NCBI RefSeq assembly: GCF_024172085.1
Contig: NZ_JAMZDZ010000001.1
Span: 3,038,001-3,102,000, forward strand
Length of the DNA: 64,000 bases
Direction: 5' to 3'
Origin: Hamadaea flava
Lineage (GTDB): Bacteria; Actinomycetota; Actinomycetes; Mycobacteriales; Micromonosporaceae
Part shown: positions 1-7,196 of the stretch, piece after piece
Layout of the letters: every line of letters begins with the position of its first letter
How positions within the stretch are numbered: the first letter of the stretch is position 1
Notes under the pieces: model-generated
What the model was told of the DNA's origin: nothing
The model's database searches: none
What the model saw: only the letters and a program-made list of their open reading frames with translations
Translations under genes and position numbers: made by a program

Positions 1-509
1 AGATGAGTCAGCGCAGCCTTGGTCGCCCCGTAGACCGCGTAGTCCGGGAAGGTCACGTGTGCGCCGATCGAGGAGATGTTCACCAGGTCGGCCGTCCGGC
101 CGTCGGCCGCCGTGTCGATCAGATCGCCGGCGAACGCCCGGATGACCCGCAGCGCGCCGGTCACGTTGGTGTCGATCATGCGCTGCCATTCGTCCTCGCG
201 ACCGGCGGCGATCGGGTTCGGCAGCATCACTCCGGCCGCGTTGACCACCAGGTCCACTCGCCCGTACGCCCGGCGTACCGCGTCGGCGGCGGACGTGACG
301 GCGGCGCTGTCGGTGACGTCGGTGGCGACCGCGATCGCCTGTCCCCCGTCGGCCACGATCTTCTCGGCCAGCCCGGCGATCCGGTCGGCCCGGCGGGCCA
401 GCAGCGCGACGCGTACGCCGGAAGCGGCGAGCAGTTCGGCGGTGGCCGCGCCCATGCCGCTGGCGGCTCCGGTGACGACGGCGGTGCGATTTCCCAGTTC
501 GTATGTCAT
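1..509 (-). CDS. SDR-family NAD(P)-dependent oxidoreductase (3' end outside window)
   Basis: The first 169 codons of a classical short-chain dehydrogenase/reductase are visible; the C-terminus lies beyond base 1. The Rossmann glycine motif TGAASGMG is at residues 13-20, the structural NAAG motif is near residue 91, and the catalytic Ser (NISS) and YGATK (Tyr/Lys) lie near residues 145-163. These residues support NAD(P)-dependent oxidation or reduction of an alcohol or carbonyl; the substrate cannot be told. The ATG at 507-509 begins MTYELGNRTAVVTG, the usual SDR N-terminus. The gene is divergent from the XRE/MmyB-type regulator at 627, with a large palindrome in the shared promoter, so that regulator probably controls it. 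Confidence 0.93.
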   Translation of the reverse strand, partial: MTYELGNRTAVVTGAASGMGAATAELLAASGVRVALLARRADRIAGLAEKIVADGGQAIAVATDVTDSAAVTSAADAVRRAYGRVDLVVNAAGVMLPNPIAAGREDEWQRMIDTNVTGALRVIRAFAGDLIDTAADGRTADLVNISSIGAHVTFPDYAVYGATKAALTH

Positions 510-551
510 GCCGAAAGCCTGCGACGGTTCCCGGGGACTACCCAGGGGCGA

Positions 552-584
552 GCTGAACCTAGGTCTGGCAGTCCTAGGATCAGC
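552..584. promoter_or_regulatory. 33-bp near-perfect palindrome in divergent promoter
   Basis: The two 16-base arms match as reverse complements at 14 of 16 positions around one central base. The core is CCTAGG (558-563) and CCTAGG (573-578). TAGGAT (575-580) and its mirror on the other strand could be -10 elements for the regulator (627, rightward) and the SDR (509, leftward). This is a likely operator for the adjacent XRE/MmyB regulator; the regulator assignment is inferred from position. Confidence 0.75.
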
Positions 585-626
585 ACAGCCACGATGAATG
601 AGGAAGGCTGAGGCAGACTGGTCGGC

Positions 627-1460
627 GTGCAAGAGATCGGTGAGTTCCTGCGCAGCCGCCGCGCCAAGATCAGCCCAGCCGAGGCCGGGCTGCCCGACTA
701 CGGGCGGCGACGCGTACCGGGGTTGCGCCGGGAGGAGATCGCGCAGCTGGCCGGGGTGAGCGTCGACTACTACACCCGGCTGGAGCAGGGCCGGAGCGCC
801 GGTGTCTCGGACGCCGTCCTCGACGCGATCGCCCGGGTGCTGCGGCTGGACCCCACCGAGCGGGATCACCTGCGCAACCTGGTACGCCCGACCAAGCAGG
901 CCGCCCCGGTGAAGTCCGCCAAGCTACGGCCGGAACTGCGCCGGATGCTGGAGTTAATGGAGTCCGTCCCGGCCTTCGTGCTCGGCCGCCGGATGGACCT
1001 CGTCGCGTGGAACGCGCTGGCCGACGCGGTCGCCGGATTCAGCGACATGACCGGGCCACGGAATGTGGCGTACCAGACCTTCCTGGAACCGAGAGCGCGG
1101 ACCTTCTATCGCGACTGGCCCGCGGTGGCCGAGGAGACGGTGGCCTACCTGCGCCGGGACGCGGGCCTGCACCCGGGCGACCCGCAGCTGGCCGCGCTGG
1201 TCGGCAAGCTGTCCCTGCGGGACCCGGTGTTCCGGGAGTTGTGGGCGGCGCACGCGGTCCGGGAGAAGACGCACGGGCGCAAGCTGTTGCGGCACACCGT
1301 GGTCGGCGACCTCGACCTCGCCTACGAGACGTTCGCGCTGCCCGGCGACCCCGATCATCTGCTGGTCACCTACATCGCCGAGGCGGGATCGCCGACCGAG
1401 GAGCGCCTGCGGCTGCTGGGCAGCTGGGCGGCCACCCCGGTGGAGCCGACGGTCAGCTAG
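627..1460 (+). CDS. XRE-family regulator with MmyB-like ligand-binding domain
   Basis: This 277-residue protein has an N-terminal helix-turn-helix (about residues 5-75; LAGVSVDYYTRLEQGR is the recognition region). The C-terminal part, about residues 100-270, has the pattern of the MmyB-like domain (RRMDLVAWNALADA, then YLRRDAGLHPGDPQL). Family members usually repress a neighbouring, divergently transcribed SDR and are thought to sense a small hydrophobic ligand. The start is GTG at 627. The gene converges on the PadR gene with an 8-bp tail-to-tail overlap. The palindrome at 552-584 is the probable operator. Confidence 0.9.
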   Translation: MQEIGEFLRSRRAKISPAEAGLPDYGRRRVPGLRREEIAQLAGVSVDYYTRLEQGRSAGVSDAVLDAIARVLRLDPTERDHLRNLVRPTKQAAPVKSAKLRPELRRMLELMESVPAFVLGRRMDLVAWNALADAVAGFSDMTGPRNVAYQTFLEPRARTFYRDWPAVAEETVAYLRRDAGLHPGDPQLAALVGKLSLRDPVFRELWAAHAVREKTHGRKLLRHTVVGDLDLAYETFALPGDPDHLLVTYIAEAGSPTEERLRLLGSWAATPVEPTVS

Positions 1461-1983
1461 CCTTCTCCAACTCCGCGAGCACCCACCGCGCCCACTCGCT
1501 CTGCAGCTCGTAGTAGCGCCGGCCGAACTCGGCGGCGAACCGGGCGTAGCCGGGGCGGGTGCCGGGCGGGGTGAACCGCTCGATCGTCGCGATCGCCTCC
1601 GTCAGCCCGGCCACCTCGACGTCGCTGGCCTGCGCCATCTGGCCCACCAGTACACGAGTGTCGGCGAGATCCAGTGAGGACAGCAGGAAGAGCCGGAGCA
1701 CGAACTCGTTGCGCGGCGGCGTGTCGCCGAGCGGGCTGAACATCCAGCGGCGCAGCTCGGCCCGGCCCTCGGCGGTCACGCCGTACGTTTTACTCCCGCG
1801 CGAGCCCTCGCCGACGATCTCGATCAGCCCGTCGCCCAGCAGCCGCTTCAGCTCCGGATAGATCTGGCTGTGGCTGGCGTTCCAGGCGTGTCCGGACAGC
1901 GTTTCCTCGAACCGTTTGGTCAGGTCGTAGCCGGTCTGCGGGCTGTCGGCCAGCAGTCCGAGCAAGGCGTGCCTCAGTGACAT
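1453..1983 (-). CDS. PadR-family transcriptional regulator
   Basis: This 176-residue protein has a PadR winged helix at residues 1-80 (LLGLLADSPQTGYDLTKRF, then SHSQIYPELKRL and a wing with GSRGSKTYGVTAEG), followed by a helical dimerisation half (Vir_act_alpha_C-like). PadR proteins are usually autorepressors that also silence a neighbouring gene until an effector binds. The gene is divergent from the carotenoid oxygenase operon. The region between them carries an ATGT/ACAT ladder typical of PadR operators, overlapping this gene's own start. Confidence 0.93.
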   Translation of the reverse strand: MSLRHALLGLLADSPQTGYDLTKRFEETLSGHAWNASHSQIYPELKRLLGDGLIEIVGEGSRGSKTYGVTAEGRAELRRWMFSPLGDTPPRNEFVLRLFLLSSLDLADTRVLVGQMAQASDVEVAGLTEAIATIERFTPPGTRPGYARFAAEFGRRYYELQSEWARWVLAELEKAS

Positions 1984-2042
1984 GTCCGAAGCTTACATGA
2001 CGGGCCTTACATGTTGGCGTTGACATGTCGAGCCTGACATGT
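1980..2042. promoter_or_regulatory. PadR operator ladder (ATGT...ACAT repeats)
   Basis: ACAT motifs stand at 1980, 1995, 2009, 2023 and 2037, almost exactly every 14 bp. They form ATGT-N8-ACAT twice (2011-2026 and 2025-2040) and ATGT-N10-ACAT once (1981-1998). ATGT-N(8-10)-ACAT is the known consensus of PadR-family operators. The array covers the start of the padR-like gene and ends just before the carotenoid oxygenase start at 2055. Confidence 0.85.
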
Positions 2043-2054
2043 CAGCCTCTTCAT

Positions 2055-3359
2055 ATGAACGAGTTCACCGCTCCGGTCCCCGACGAGACCGACGCCACCG
2101 ACCTGGTGGTCACCGGGGCACTCCCGACCGAGCTGTCCGGCCGCTACTTCCGCAACGGCCCCAACCCCCGCCCCGGCGAATTCGCGCCGCACTGGTTCAT
2201 GGGCAGCGGCATGCTGCACGGCGTACGGCTTCGCGACGGTCGCGCCGAGTGGTACCGCAACCGCTGGGTGAAGTTCACCGACGTCGGCTTCGTCCGCCCC
2301 GACGGCACCCTCGACTATCGGGGCGGCCCGGCCAACACCTCGGTGCTCGAGCACTCCGGCCGACTGTTCGCCCTGGTCGAGCAGGCTTTCCCGTACGAGA
2401 TCGACCGCGAGCTGAACACCATCGGCTACTGCGACTTCGGCGGGCGGCTCACCACCGCGATGACCGCCCACCCCAAGACCGACCCGGTCACCGGCGAGCT
2501 GCACTTCTTCGGCTACAGCGCGCTGCCGCCGTTCCTGACCTACCACCGGCTGTCGGCCACGGGCGAACTGGTCGAAAGCCGGCCCATCGAGGTCCCCGGG
2601 CCGACGATGATGCACGACTTCGCCATCACGGAGAACTACCTCGTGTGGCTCGACCTGCCCGCCGTCTTCGACTTCGCGCTCGTCGGCAAGACCATGCCGT
2701 ACCGGTGGAGCGACAGCTACGGCGCGCGCATCGGGTTGATGCCGCGTACCGGGGGCACGGTCACCTGGCACGAGATCGGACCCTGCTACGTCTTCCACGT
2801 CGGCAACGCCCGCGAGGAGAACGGCCAGGTCGTGCTCGACGCCGTCCGCTACTCCCGGTCCGCGTTTCAGGGCCTCTGGGGAGACATCGGCGGCACCGCG
2901 GACGACACGCCTCGCGAGGCCCACCGGCTCTACCGGTGGTCCATCTCTCCCTCAGGGGTACGCGAACAGCAGCTCGACGATCGGGAGGTGGAGTTCCCGA
3001 CCCACAACGAAGCCCGCACCGGCCGCCCCAACCAGTGGCTGTACGCCGTGAGCGGCGACGCCGTGATCAAATACGACACGAGGAGCGGAGCCGCCGACGT
3101 CGACGCCCGAGGCGACGGCTGGCATGTCGGCGAGGCCGTATTCGTGGCCGCCTCTGGAGAGACGGCAGAGGACGCCGGCTGGCTCGTCTCGATCGCCACC
3201 CACGATCACCCCGAAGTACCCTCCCGGCTGCTGGTTCACGACGCCACCGAGGTGGCCGCCGGACCGGTCGCGACCGTTCACCTGCCGCGCCGCGTACCGG
3301 CCGGATTCCACGGCGCCTGGATCGCCGACGCCACCGCTCTCGAAGGAGAAGTCCGATGA
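2055..3359 (+). CDS. Carotenoid oxygenase (RPE65/CCD-family dioxygenase)
   Basis: This 434-residue beta-propeller non-haem iron enzyme presumably cleaves a polyene or stilbene double bond. Four iron-ligand histidines appear in family contexts: H139 (TAMTAHPKTDP), H187 (TMMHDFAIT), H248 (CYVFHVGNA) and H419 (AGFHGAWI). The N-terminal motif GRYFRNGPNP is also typical. ATG 2055 was chosen because the in-frame ATG at 2025 lies inside the operator ladder. The 3' end overlaps the next gene (ATGA), so the two are translationally coupled. The PadR neighbour probably represses the pair. Confidence 0.92.
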   Translation: MNEFTAPVPDETDATDLVVTGALPTELSGRYFRNGPNPRPGEFAPHWFMGSGMLHGVRLRDGRAEWYRNRWVKFTDVGFVRPDGTLDYRGGPANTSVLEHSGRLFALVEQAFPYEIDRELNTIGYCDFGGRLTTAMTAHPKTDPVTGELHFFGYSALPPFLTYHRLSATGELVESRPIEVPGPTMMHDFAITENYLVWLDLPAVFDFALVGKTMPYRWSDSYGARIGLMPRTGGTVTWHEIGPCYVFHVGNAREENGQVVLDAVRYSRSAFQGLWGDIGGTADDTPREAHRLYRWSISPSGVREQQLDDREVEFPTHNEARTGRPNQWLYAVSGDAVIKYDTRSGAADVDARGDGWHVGEAVFVAASGETAEDAGWLVSIATHDHPEVPSRLLVHDATEVAAGPVATVHLPRRVPAGFHGAWIADATALEGEVR

Positions 3360-3982
3360 GCCGCCCCACCGCCAACGGCCCCGCCGCGATCCTGCTGTCC
3401 CTGGTCTGGGACGTCGGCCTGTCGCTCGGCGCGTACTTCGTGGCCAAGTGGCTCGGCGCCGACGACTACGTCGCCCTGCTGGCCGGCTCGGTCGTCGCCC
3501 TCCTCCGCGTCATCTGGGTCGCGCTGCGTTCCCGCAAGTTCGACGTCTTCGCCACCGTGATGGTCGGGGTGTTCGGCATCGGCCTGCTGCTCTCGGTGCT
3601 CACCGGCGACGCGAAGTTCATGCTCGCCAAGGAGTCCCTGGTCACCGGCGCGGCCGGGCTGGCCTTCGTGATCAGCTGCTTCGTCGGCAAGCCGCTCATC
3701 TACCACGCCGCGCTCCGGATGCGGGAGGGCAAGCCCGAGGAGATCGCGGAGTTCGAGCAGAAGTGGGCTGATCTGCCGGGGTTCCGGCGGAACTTCCGGA
3801 TCATGTCGGCGGTCTGGGGTGCGGGCCTGCTGGCCGACGCCGTCGGGCGCATCCCGGTGATCTACTCGCTGTCCACCGACGCCGCGGTGACCGCCTCCAG
3901 CGCGATGCTCATCGCCGTGATGGTGCTGCTGTCAGTCTGGAACGGCTGGTTCGTCAAGCGAATCCAAGCCCGCACCGCCTAG
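3356..3982 (+). CDS. VC0807-like integral membrane protein
   Basis: This 208-residue protein has about five or six hydrophobic segments: residues 10-30, 37-55, 63-80, 93-110, 150-170 and 178-197. It contains a GKPLIYHAALRM segment typical of the VC0807 (septation-protein-A-like) family of unknown function. Its ATG overlaps the stop of the carotenoid oxygenase (ATGA), so it is co-translated. It may carry or localise the lipophilic substrate or product, but that is a guess from context only. Confidence 0.85.
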   Translation: MSRPTANGPAAILLSLVWDVGLSLGAYFVAKWLGADDYVALLAGSVVALLRVIWVALRSRKFDVFATVMVGVFGIGLLLSVLTGDAKFMLAKESLVTGAAGLAFVISCFVGKPLIYHAALRMREGKPEEIAEFEQKWADLPGFRRNFRIMSAVWGAGLLADAVGRIPVIYSLSTDAAVTASSAMLIAVMVLLSVWNGWFVKRIQARTA

Positions 3983-4004
3983 CTCCCCCCGCTCTGTCGG
4001 GTGC

Positions 4005-4060
4005 AGATCACGGTTATGCAGGCCTCCCCCGGCGTGGGAGGTCCTGCATAACCGTGATCT
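4005..4060. terminator. Long-stem hairpin after the VC0807-like gene
   Basis: An 18-bp perfect stem (4005-4022 with 4043-4060) continues inward as CCTCCC/GGGAGG with one bulged base. There is no U-run. It probably ends the carotenoid oxygenase operon. The outer arm contains CAGATCACGGTTATGCA, nearly identical to the arm of the hairpin at 50604-50670, so this is a repeated element. Confidence 0.75.
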
Positions 4061-4123
4061 ACCGGTTTGCGGGTCCCCTGGTGTGCATGCGGCATCCAGC
4101 CGGACCGGCTACCGTTGCGCCCC

Positions 4124-5368
4124 ATGAGTTCCTCCGCCCGACGCCGCCTGACCGTCGTGCTCACCACCGCCGCCCTCGCGGTCCCCTGGAGCACCCCGTC
4201 GGCCGCGCTGGCGGAACCGACCGCCACGCCATCGACAGCTACGACTGCCACGGCGTCAGCGAACGCCCCGATCCCGTGTCCGAAGGCCGTCGCCCCCAAG
4301 GTCTCCCGCCCGAAGCGGCCCACCCCGCCGGCGGACAACGCGGCGCAGAAGGCCCTCGGCGGCGAGCAGCTCGCCTCGCCCGGTCTGGTCGTCCCGTCCG
4401 GCGTGGCCAGCCCGCCCGCGAACACCGCAATCTCGTGGGTGGTGGCCGACCTGGACACCGGCGAGGTCCTGGGCGCGTGTGGCGCGCACGAGTACGGCAC
4501 GCCGGCGAGTGTGCAGAAGCTGCTGCTGACCGCCACGTACCTGGACAAACTCGACCCGGCGCAGATCGCCACTGTCACCGCCGACGATCTCAAGCAGGTC
4601 CCCTGGGACAGTTCCAAGGTCGGCCTGGTCACCAACGGCAAGTACAGCATCGAGACGCTCTGGCTCGGCCTGCTGCTCCAGTCCGGCAACGACGCCGCGA
4701 CCGTCCTGGCCCGGCTCGGCGGCGGCACCGTGGCGGCGGGCGTACAGGGGATGAACGCCGAGGCGGAGAAGCTCGGAGCCTTCCAGACGCACGCCGTGAC
4801 CCCGTCCGGCTACGACGGCAAAGGCCAGTTCACCAGCGCGTACGATCTGGCGCTGATCGCCCGGGTCTGCTTCGGCAACGAAACCTTCCGCAAGTACGCG
4901 CTGACACAGCGTACGCAGATCCCGGCTCAGCCGCCGAAGCACAAGGGCTTCCAAATCCAGAACGAGAACCAGCTGATCTACAACTATCCCGGCGCGCTCG
5001 GCGGGAAGACGGGGTTCACCAGTCTGGCGCGGCACACCTACGTCGGCGCGGCCGAACGCAACGGCCGCCGGCTCGTCGTGACGCTCATGGGCGCGGAGCC
5101 GAAGCCGCAGCGCGGCTGGCAACAGGGCGCGGCGCTGCTCGACTGGGGATTCAGCCTGCCGTCGGGCACCTCCGTCGGACACCTCGTGACACCGGAGGAG
5201 GCGCACCCGGCGCCGTCGGCAAGCGTCTCCTCATCCGCCCCGATCATCGCCGAGGCGGCTGCCGGCAGCCTCTGGGCACCGATCCCGATCGCGGCCGGCG
5301 TCGCGGTCGCCACCGGGCTGTCCGTCCTCATCGGACTATTCCGCATCCGACGGCGCAGGCGCGCGTAG
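4124..5368 (+). CDS. D-alanyl-D-alanine carboxypeptidase (S11 family, membrane-anchored)
   Basis: This 414-residue penicillin-binding serine peptidase trims the terminal D-Ala of peptidoglycan stem peptides outside the membrane. The catalytic motifs are intact: SVQK (S129-K132), SGN (187-189) and KTG (295-297). An N-terminal signal peptide (RRRLTVVLTTAALAVPW...) is followed by a Thr/Ala/Pro-rich linker. The C-terminus has one membrane segment (about residues 385-405) and an Arg-rich tail, so it is anchored with the catalytic domain outside. ATG 4124 was chosen; the upstream in-frame ATG at 4067 directly abuts the hairpin. Confidence 0.93.
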   Translation: MSSSARRRLTVVLTTAALAVPWSTPSAALAEPTATPSTATTATASANAPIPCPKAVAPKVSRPKRPTPPADNAAQKALGGEQLASPGLVVPSGVASPPANTAISWVVADLDTGEVLGACGAHEYGTPASVQKLLLTATYLDKLDPAQIATVTADDLKQVPWDSSKVGLVTNGKYSIETLWLGLLLQSGNDAATVLARLGGGTVAAGVQGMNAEAEKLGAFQTHAVTPSGYDGKGQFTSAYDLALIARVCFGNETFRKYALTQRTQIPAQPPKHKGFQIQNENQLIYNYPGALGGKTGFTSLARHTYVGAAERNGRRLVVTLMGAEPKPQRGWQQGAALLDWGFSLPSGTSVGHLVTPEEAHPAPSASVSSSAPIIAEAAAGSLWAPIPIAAGVAVATGLSVLIGLFRIRRRRRA

Positions 5369-5371
5369 CGG

Positions 5372-6799
5372 TTAGAGGTTGCGGAACGCCGCCGGGTTCA
5401 CCTCGAACGGCGTACGCCGCACCGGGTGCACCTGTTCCGCGGCGTACGCGATCTGGAGCAGCCGCGCGTCGCCCCACGGGCGCGCCACGAACATCATTCC
5501 CTTGGGACGACGATTGTCCTCGGCGTACGCGGCCGGGATCACGATGCTGGGCCAGCCGGCACGGGCCGCCCAGGAGCAACCGGACGCCCCGCTGAAGGCG
5601 AGGAACTCGTTGTCGCCGAGGGCGGCGTTGAGGCTCTCGACGGCGACGGCGAGGTCCCGCGACCGGGCCTGCTGGTACGCCGACCGCTGCGCCACGTGCT
5701 CGACGGCGAGCGCGGTGTCCACGTGGACCTGCCGGAACTTGAGCGCGACGTCGGCGTTCTGGACGTTGAAGGCTTGAATGTCGGCGAGCGTACGCATCGG
5801 CGCGTCCGGGCCGAGCCCGGCCAAGTACTGGTCGACGGCGGGACCGAATTCGTAGTGCAGCACGGCGAGTTCGTCGTCGTGCCCGCTCTCCGGCATCGAC
5901 ACATCCACTAGAGACGCTCCAGCCCGCCGCAAAGCCGCCAGCGCCGCTTGCGGGAACTCGGCGTCGTCGGACTGGACCACGGCGATCCGCGCGCCGCGCA
6001 GGTGGCGTACGTCGAACATGAGGTTCTGCAGGGCCTCGGCGACCCCGCCCGACGCGGCGGTCACCGAGTCGGCCACGTCCGGTCCGGCGATCGCGGCGAG
6101 CAACGCCGCCGCGTCCGCCACCGTACGCGTCATCGGCCCGGCGGTGTCCTGACTGGGCGCGATCGGCAGGATGCCCGTCCGGCTGACTAGGCCGAGCGTC
6201 GGCTTCATCCCGACCAGGCTCTGGAAGTCGGCCGGACTCGTGATCGAGCCGTCCGTCTCGGTGCCGACGGTCAAAGGCGCGTATCCGAGGGCTGCGGCGG
6301 CGCCGGAGCCGCTGCTGCTGCCGCTCGGCGTGAGCGCCGTGTCGTACGGGTTGAGTACCTGCCCGCCCAGGGAGGAGTAGCCGGACGGCATGTCCTCGGT
6401 GAGGAAGTTCGCCAGTTCGGACAGATTCGTCTTACCCAGCACCACCGCGCCGGCCGACCGCAGCTTGGCGACGATCGGGGCGTCGAGCAGGGGAACACTG
6501 TGCTCCAGCGCGAGCGCGCCACCGGTCGTCGGCAGCCCCGCGACGTCGATGTTGTCCTTGACCAGCACCGGCAGGCCCTCGAGCGGGCTGCGCGCGCCCT
6601 CCTCCCGGCGTACGCGGTCGCTGAAGTCCGCCTGCTCCAACGCGTCCGGGGCCAGGCAGCGGATCGCGCCGAAGACTCCGTCGTAGCGCCGGATCTGGTC
6701 GAGGTGCGCCGCGACGATGTCGCTGCTCGTCACCTCGCCGGAGTCGAGGAGCGTACGCAGGCCGGCGACGGTGGCGACGGCGAGGTCGGGGAGGCTCAC
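5372..6799 (-). CDS. Amidase (amidase-signature family)
   Basis: This 475-residue amidase-signature hydrolase has the Ser-cisSer-Lys triad visible. Lys81 lies in VLVKDNID, the cis-Ser lies in the SGSSSGSGAA stretch (about 159-168), and the nucleophile Ser185 lies in GTETDGSI. The family hydrolyses aliphatic or aryl amides; the substrate is not predictable here. There is no signal peptide, so it is cytoplasmic. It converges on the carboxypeptidase gene with a 3-bp gap and appears monocistronic. Confidence 0.92.
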   Translation of the reverse strand: MSLPDLAVATVAGLRTLLDSGEVTSSDIVAAHLDQIRRYDGVFGAIRCLAPDALEQADFSDRVRREEGARSPLEGLPVLVKDNIDVAGLPTTGGALALEHSVPLLDAPIVAKLRSAGAVVLGKTNLSELANFLTEDMPSGYSSLGGQVLNPYDTALTPSGSSSGSGAAAALGYAPLTVGTETDGSITSPADFQSLVGMKPTLGLVSRTGILPIAPSQDTAGPMTRTVADAAALLAAIAGPDVADSVTAASGGVAEALQNLMFDVRHLRGARIAVVQSDDAEFPQAALAALRRAGASLVDVSMPESGHDDELAVLHYEFGPAVDQYLAGLGPDAPMRTLADIQAFNVQNADVALKFRQVHVDTALAVEHVAQRSAYQQARSRDLAVAVESLNAALGDNEFLAFSGASGCSWAARAGWPSIVIPAAYAEDNRRPKGMMFVARPWGDARLLQIAYAAEQVHPVRRTPFEVNPAAFRNL

Positions 6800-6877
6800 C
6801 GCCGGAAGGTATCAACTGCTGCGGCGGCTCGTCGATCATGCCTGAGGTGCGGTGGTTTCGGCCCGGCTGAGACCGAG

Positions 6878-6912
6878 GAGCCCGGCCCACGCATGCAGGG
6901 TGGGCCGGGCTC
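6878..6912. terminator. Perfect 13-bp stem hairpin
   Basis: GAGCCCGGCCCAC (6878-6890) pairs perfectly with 6900-6912 around a 9-base loop. It lies just downstream of the small leftward ORF ending at 6922 and most likely terminates it. There is no U-tract, as is common in actinobacteria. Confidence 0.8.
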
Positions 6913-6921
6913 GTCGAAGGG

Positions 6922-7077
6922 TCAGATCGTACCTAGGTCCCGGGTCTGCCGGCGGCGCGCCTTGAGGGCGATCCGCTTGGCATGCCGGGGCTCGCCGGCC
7001 GGAGGGTTGATGCTACGGGCCTTCGCCCTCGGCTCGTCCTACAGGAACAGTTCGGTGAGGGCACGCGGGTAGGTCAC
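6922..7077 (-). pseudogene. Small basic-protein gene interrupted by an in-frame amber codon
   Basis: A textbook SD (AAGGAG, 7082-7087) sits 4 nt before GTG 7075-7077. The frame then reads MTYPRALTELFL, a TAG at 7039-7041, and continues in frame as DEPRAKARSINPP to a TGA at 6922-6924. The tail is very basic (HAKRIALKARRRQTRD). Codon bias is the same before and after the TAG. A terminator-like hairpin follows at 6878-6912. It is either a recent nonsense mutation (CAG to TAG would be one change), a sequencing error, or a read-through gene. I do not recognise the product. Confidence 0.6.
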
Positions 7078-7196
7078 AAGACTCCTTCTCTGGCCACCAG
7101 AAGTTCCGGCGGCCAGAGCAGACCTTACGACTGGCCCGTGAGCTGCGCACTCAGCAATCGACCCGATACCCCTCGGGCGAGTTCTCTGCTAACTTT

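Noticed and set aside
2039-3355. Open + frame overlapping the carotenoid oxygenase in another frame
   Set aside because: Arg-rich nonsense upstream; only its last 208 codons (from 3356) form a real membrane protein.
4067-4123. Earlier ATG for the D-Ala-D-Ala carboxypeptidase
   Set aside because: It directly follows the hairpin at 4005-4060 and would put non-signal sequence ahead of a good signal peptide.
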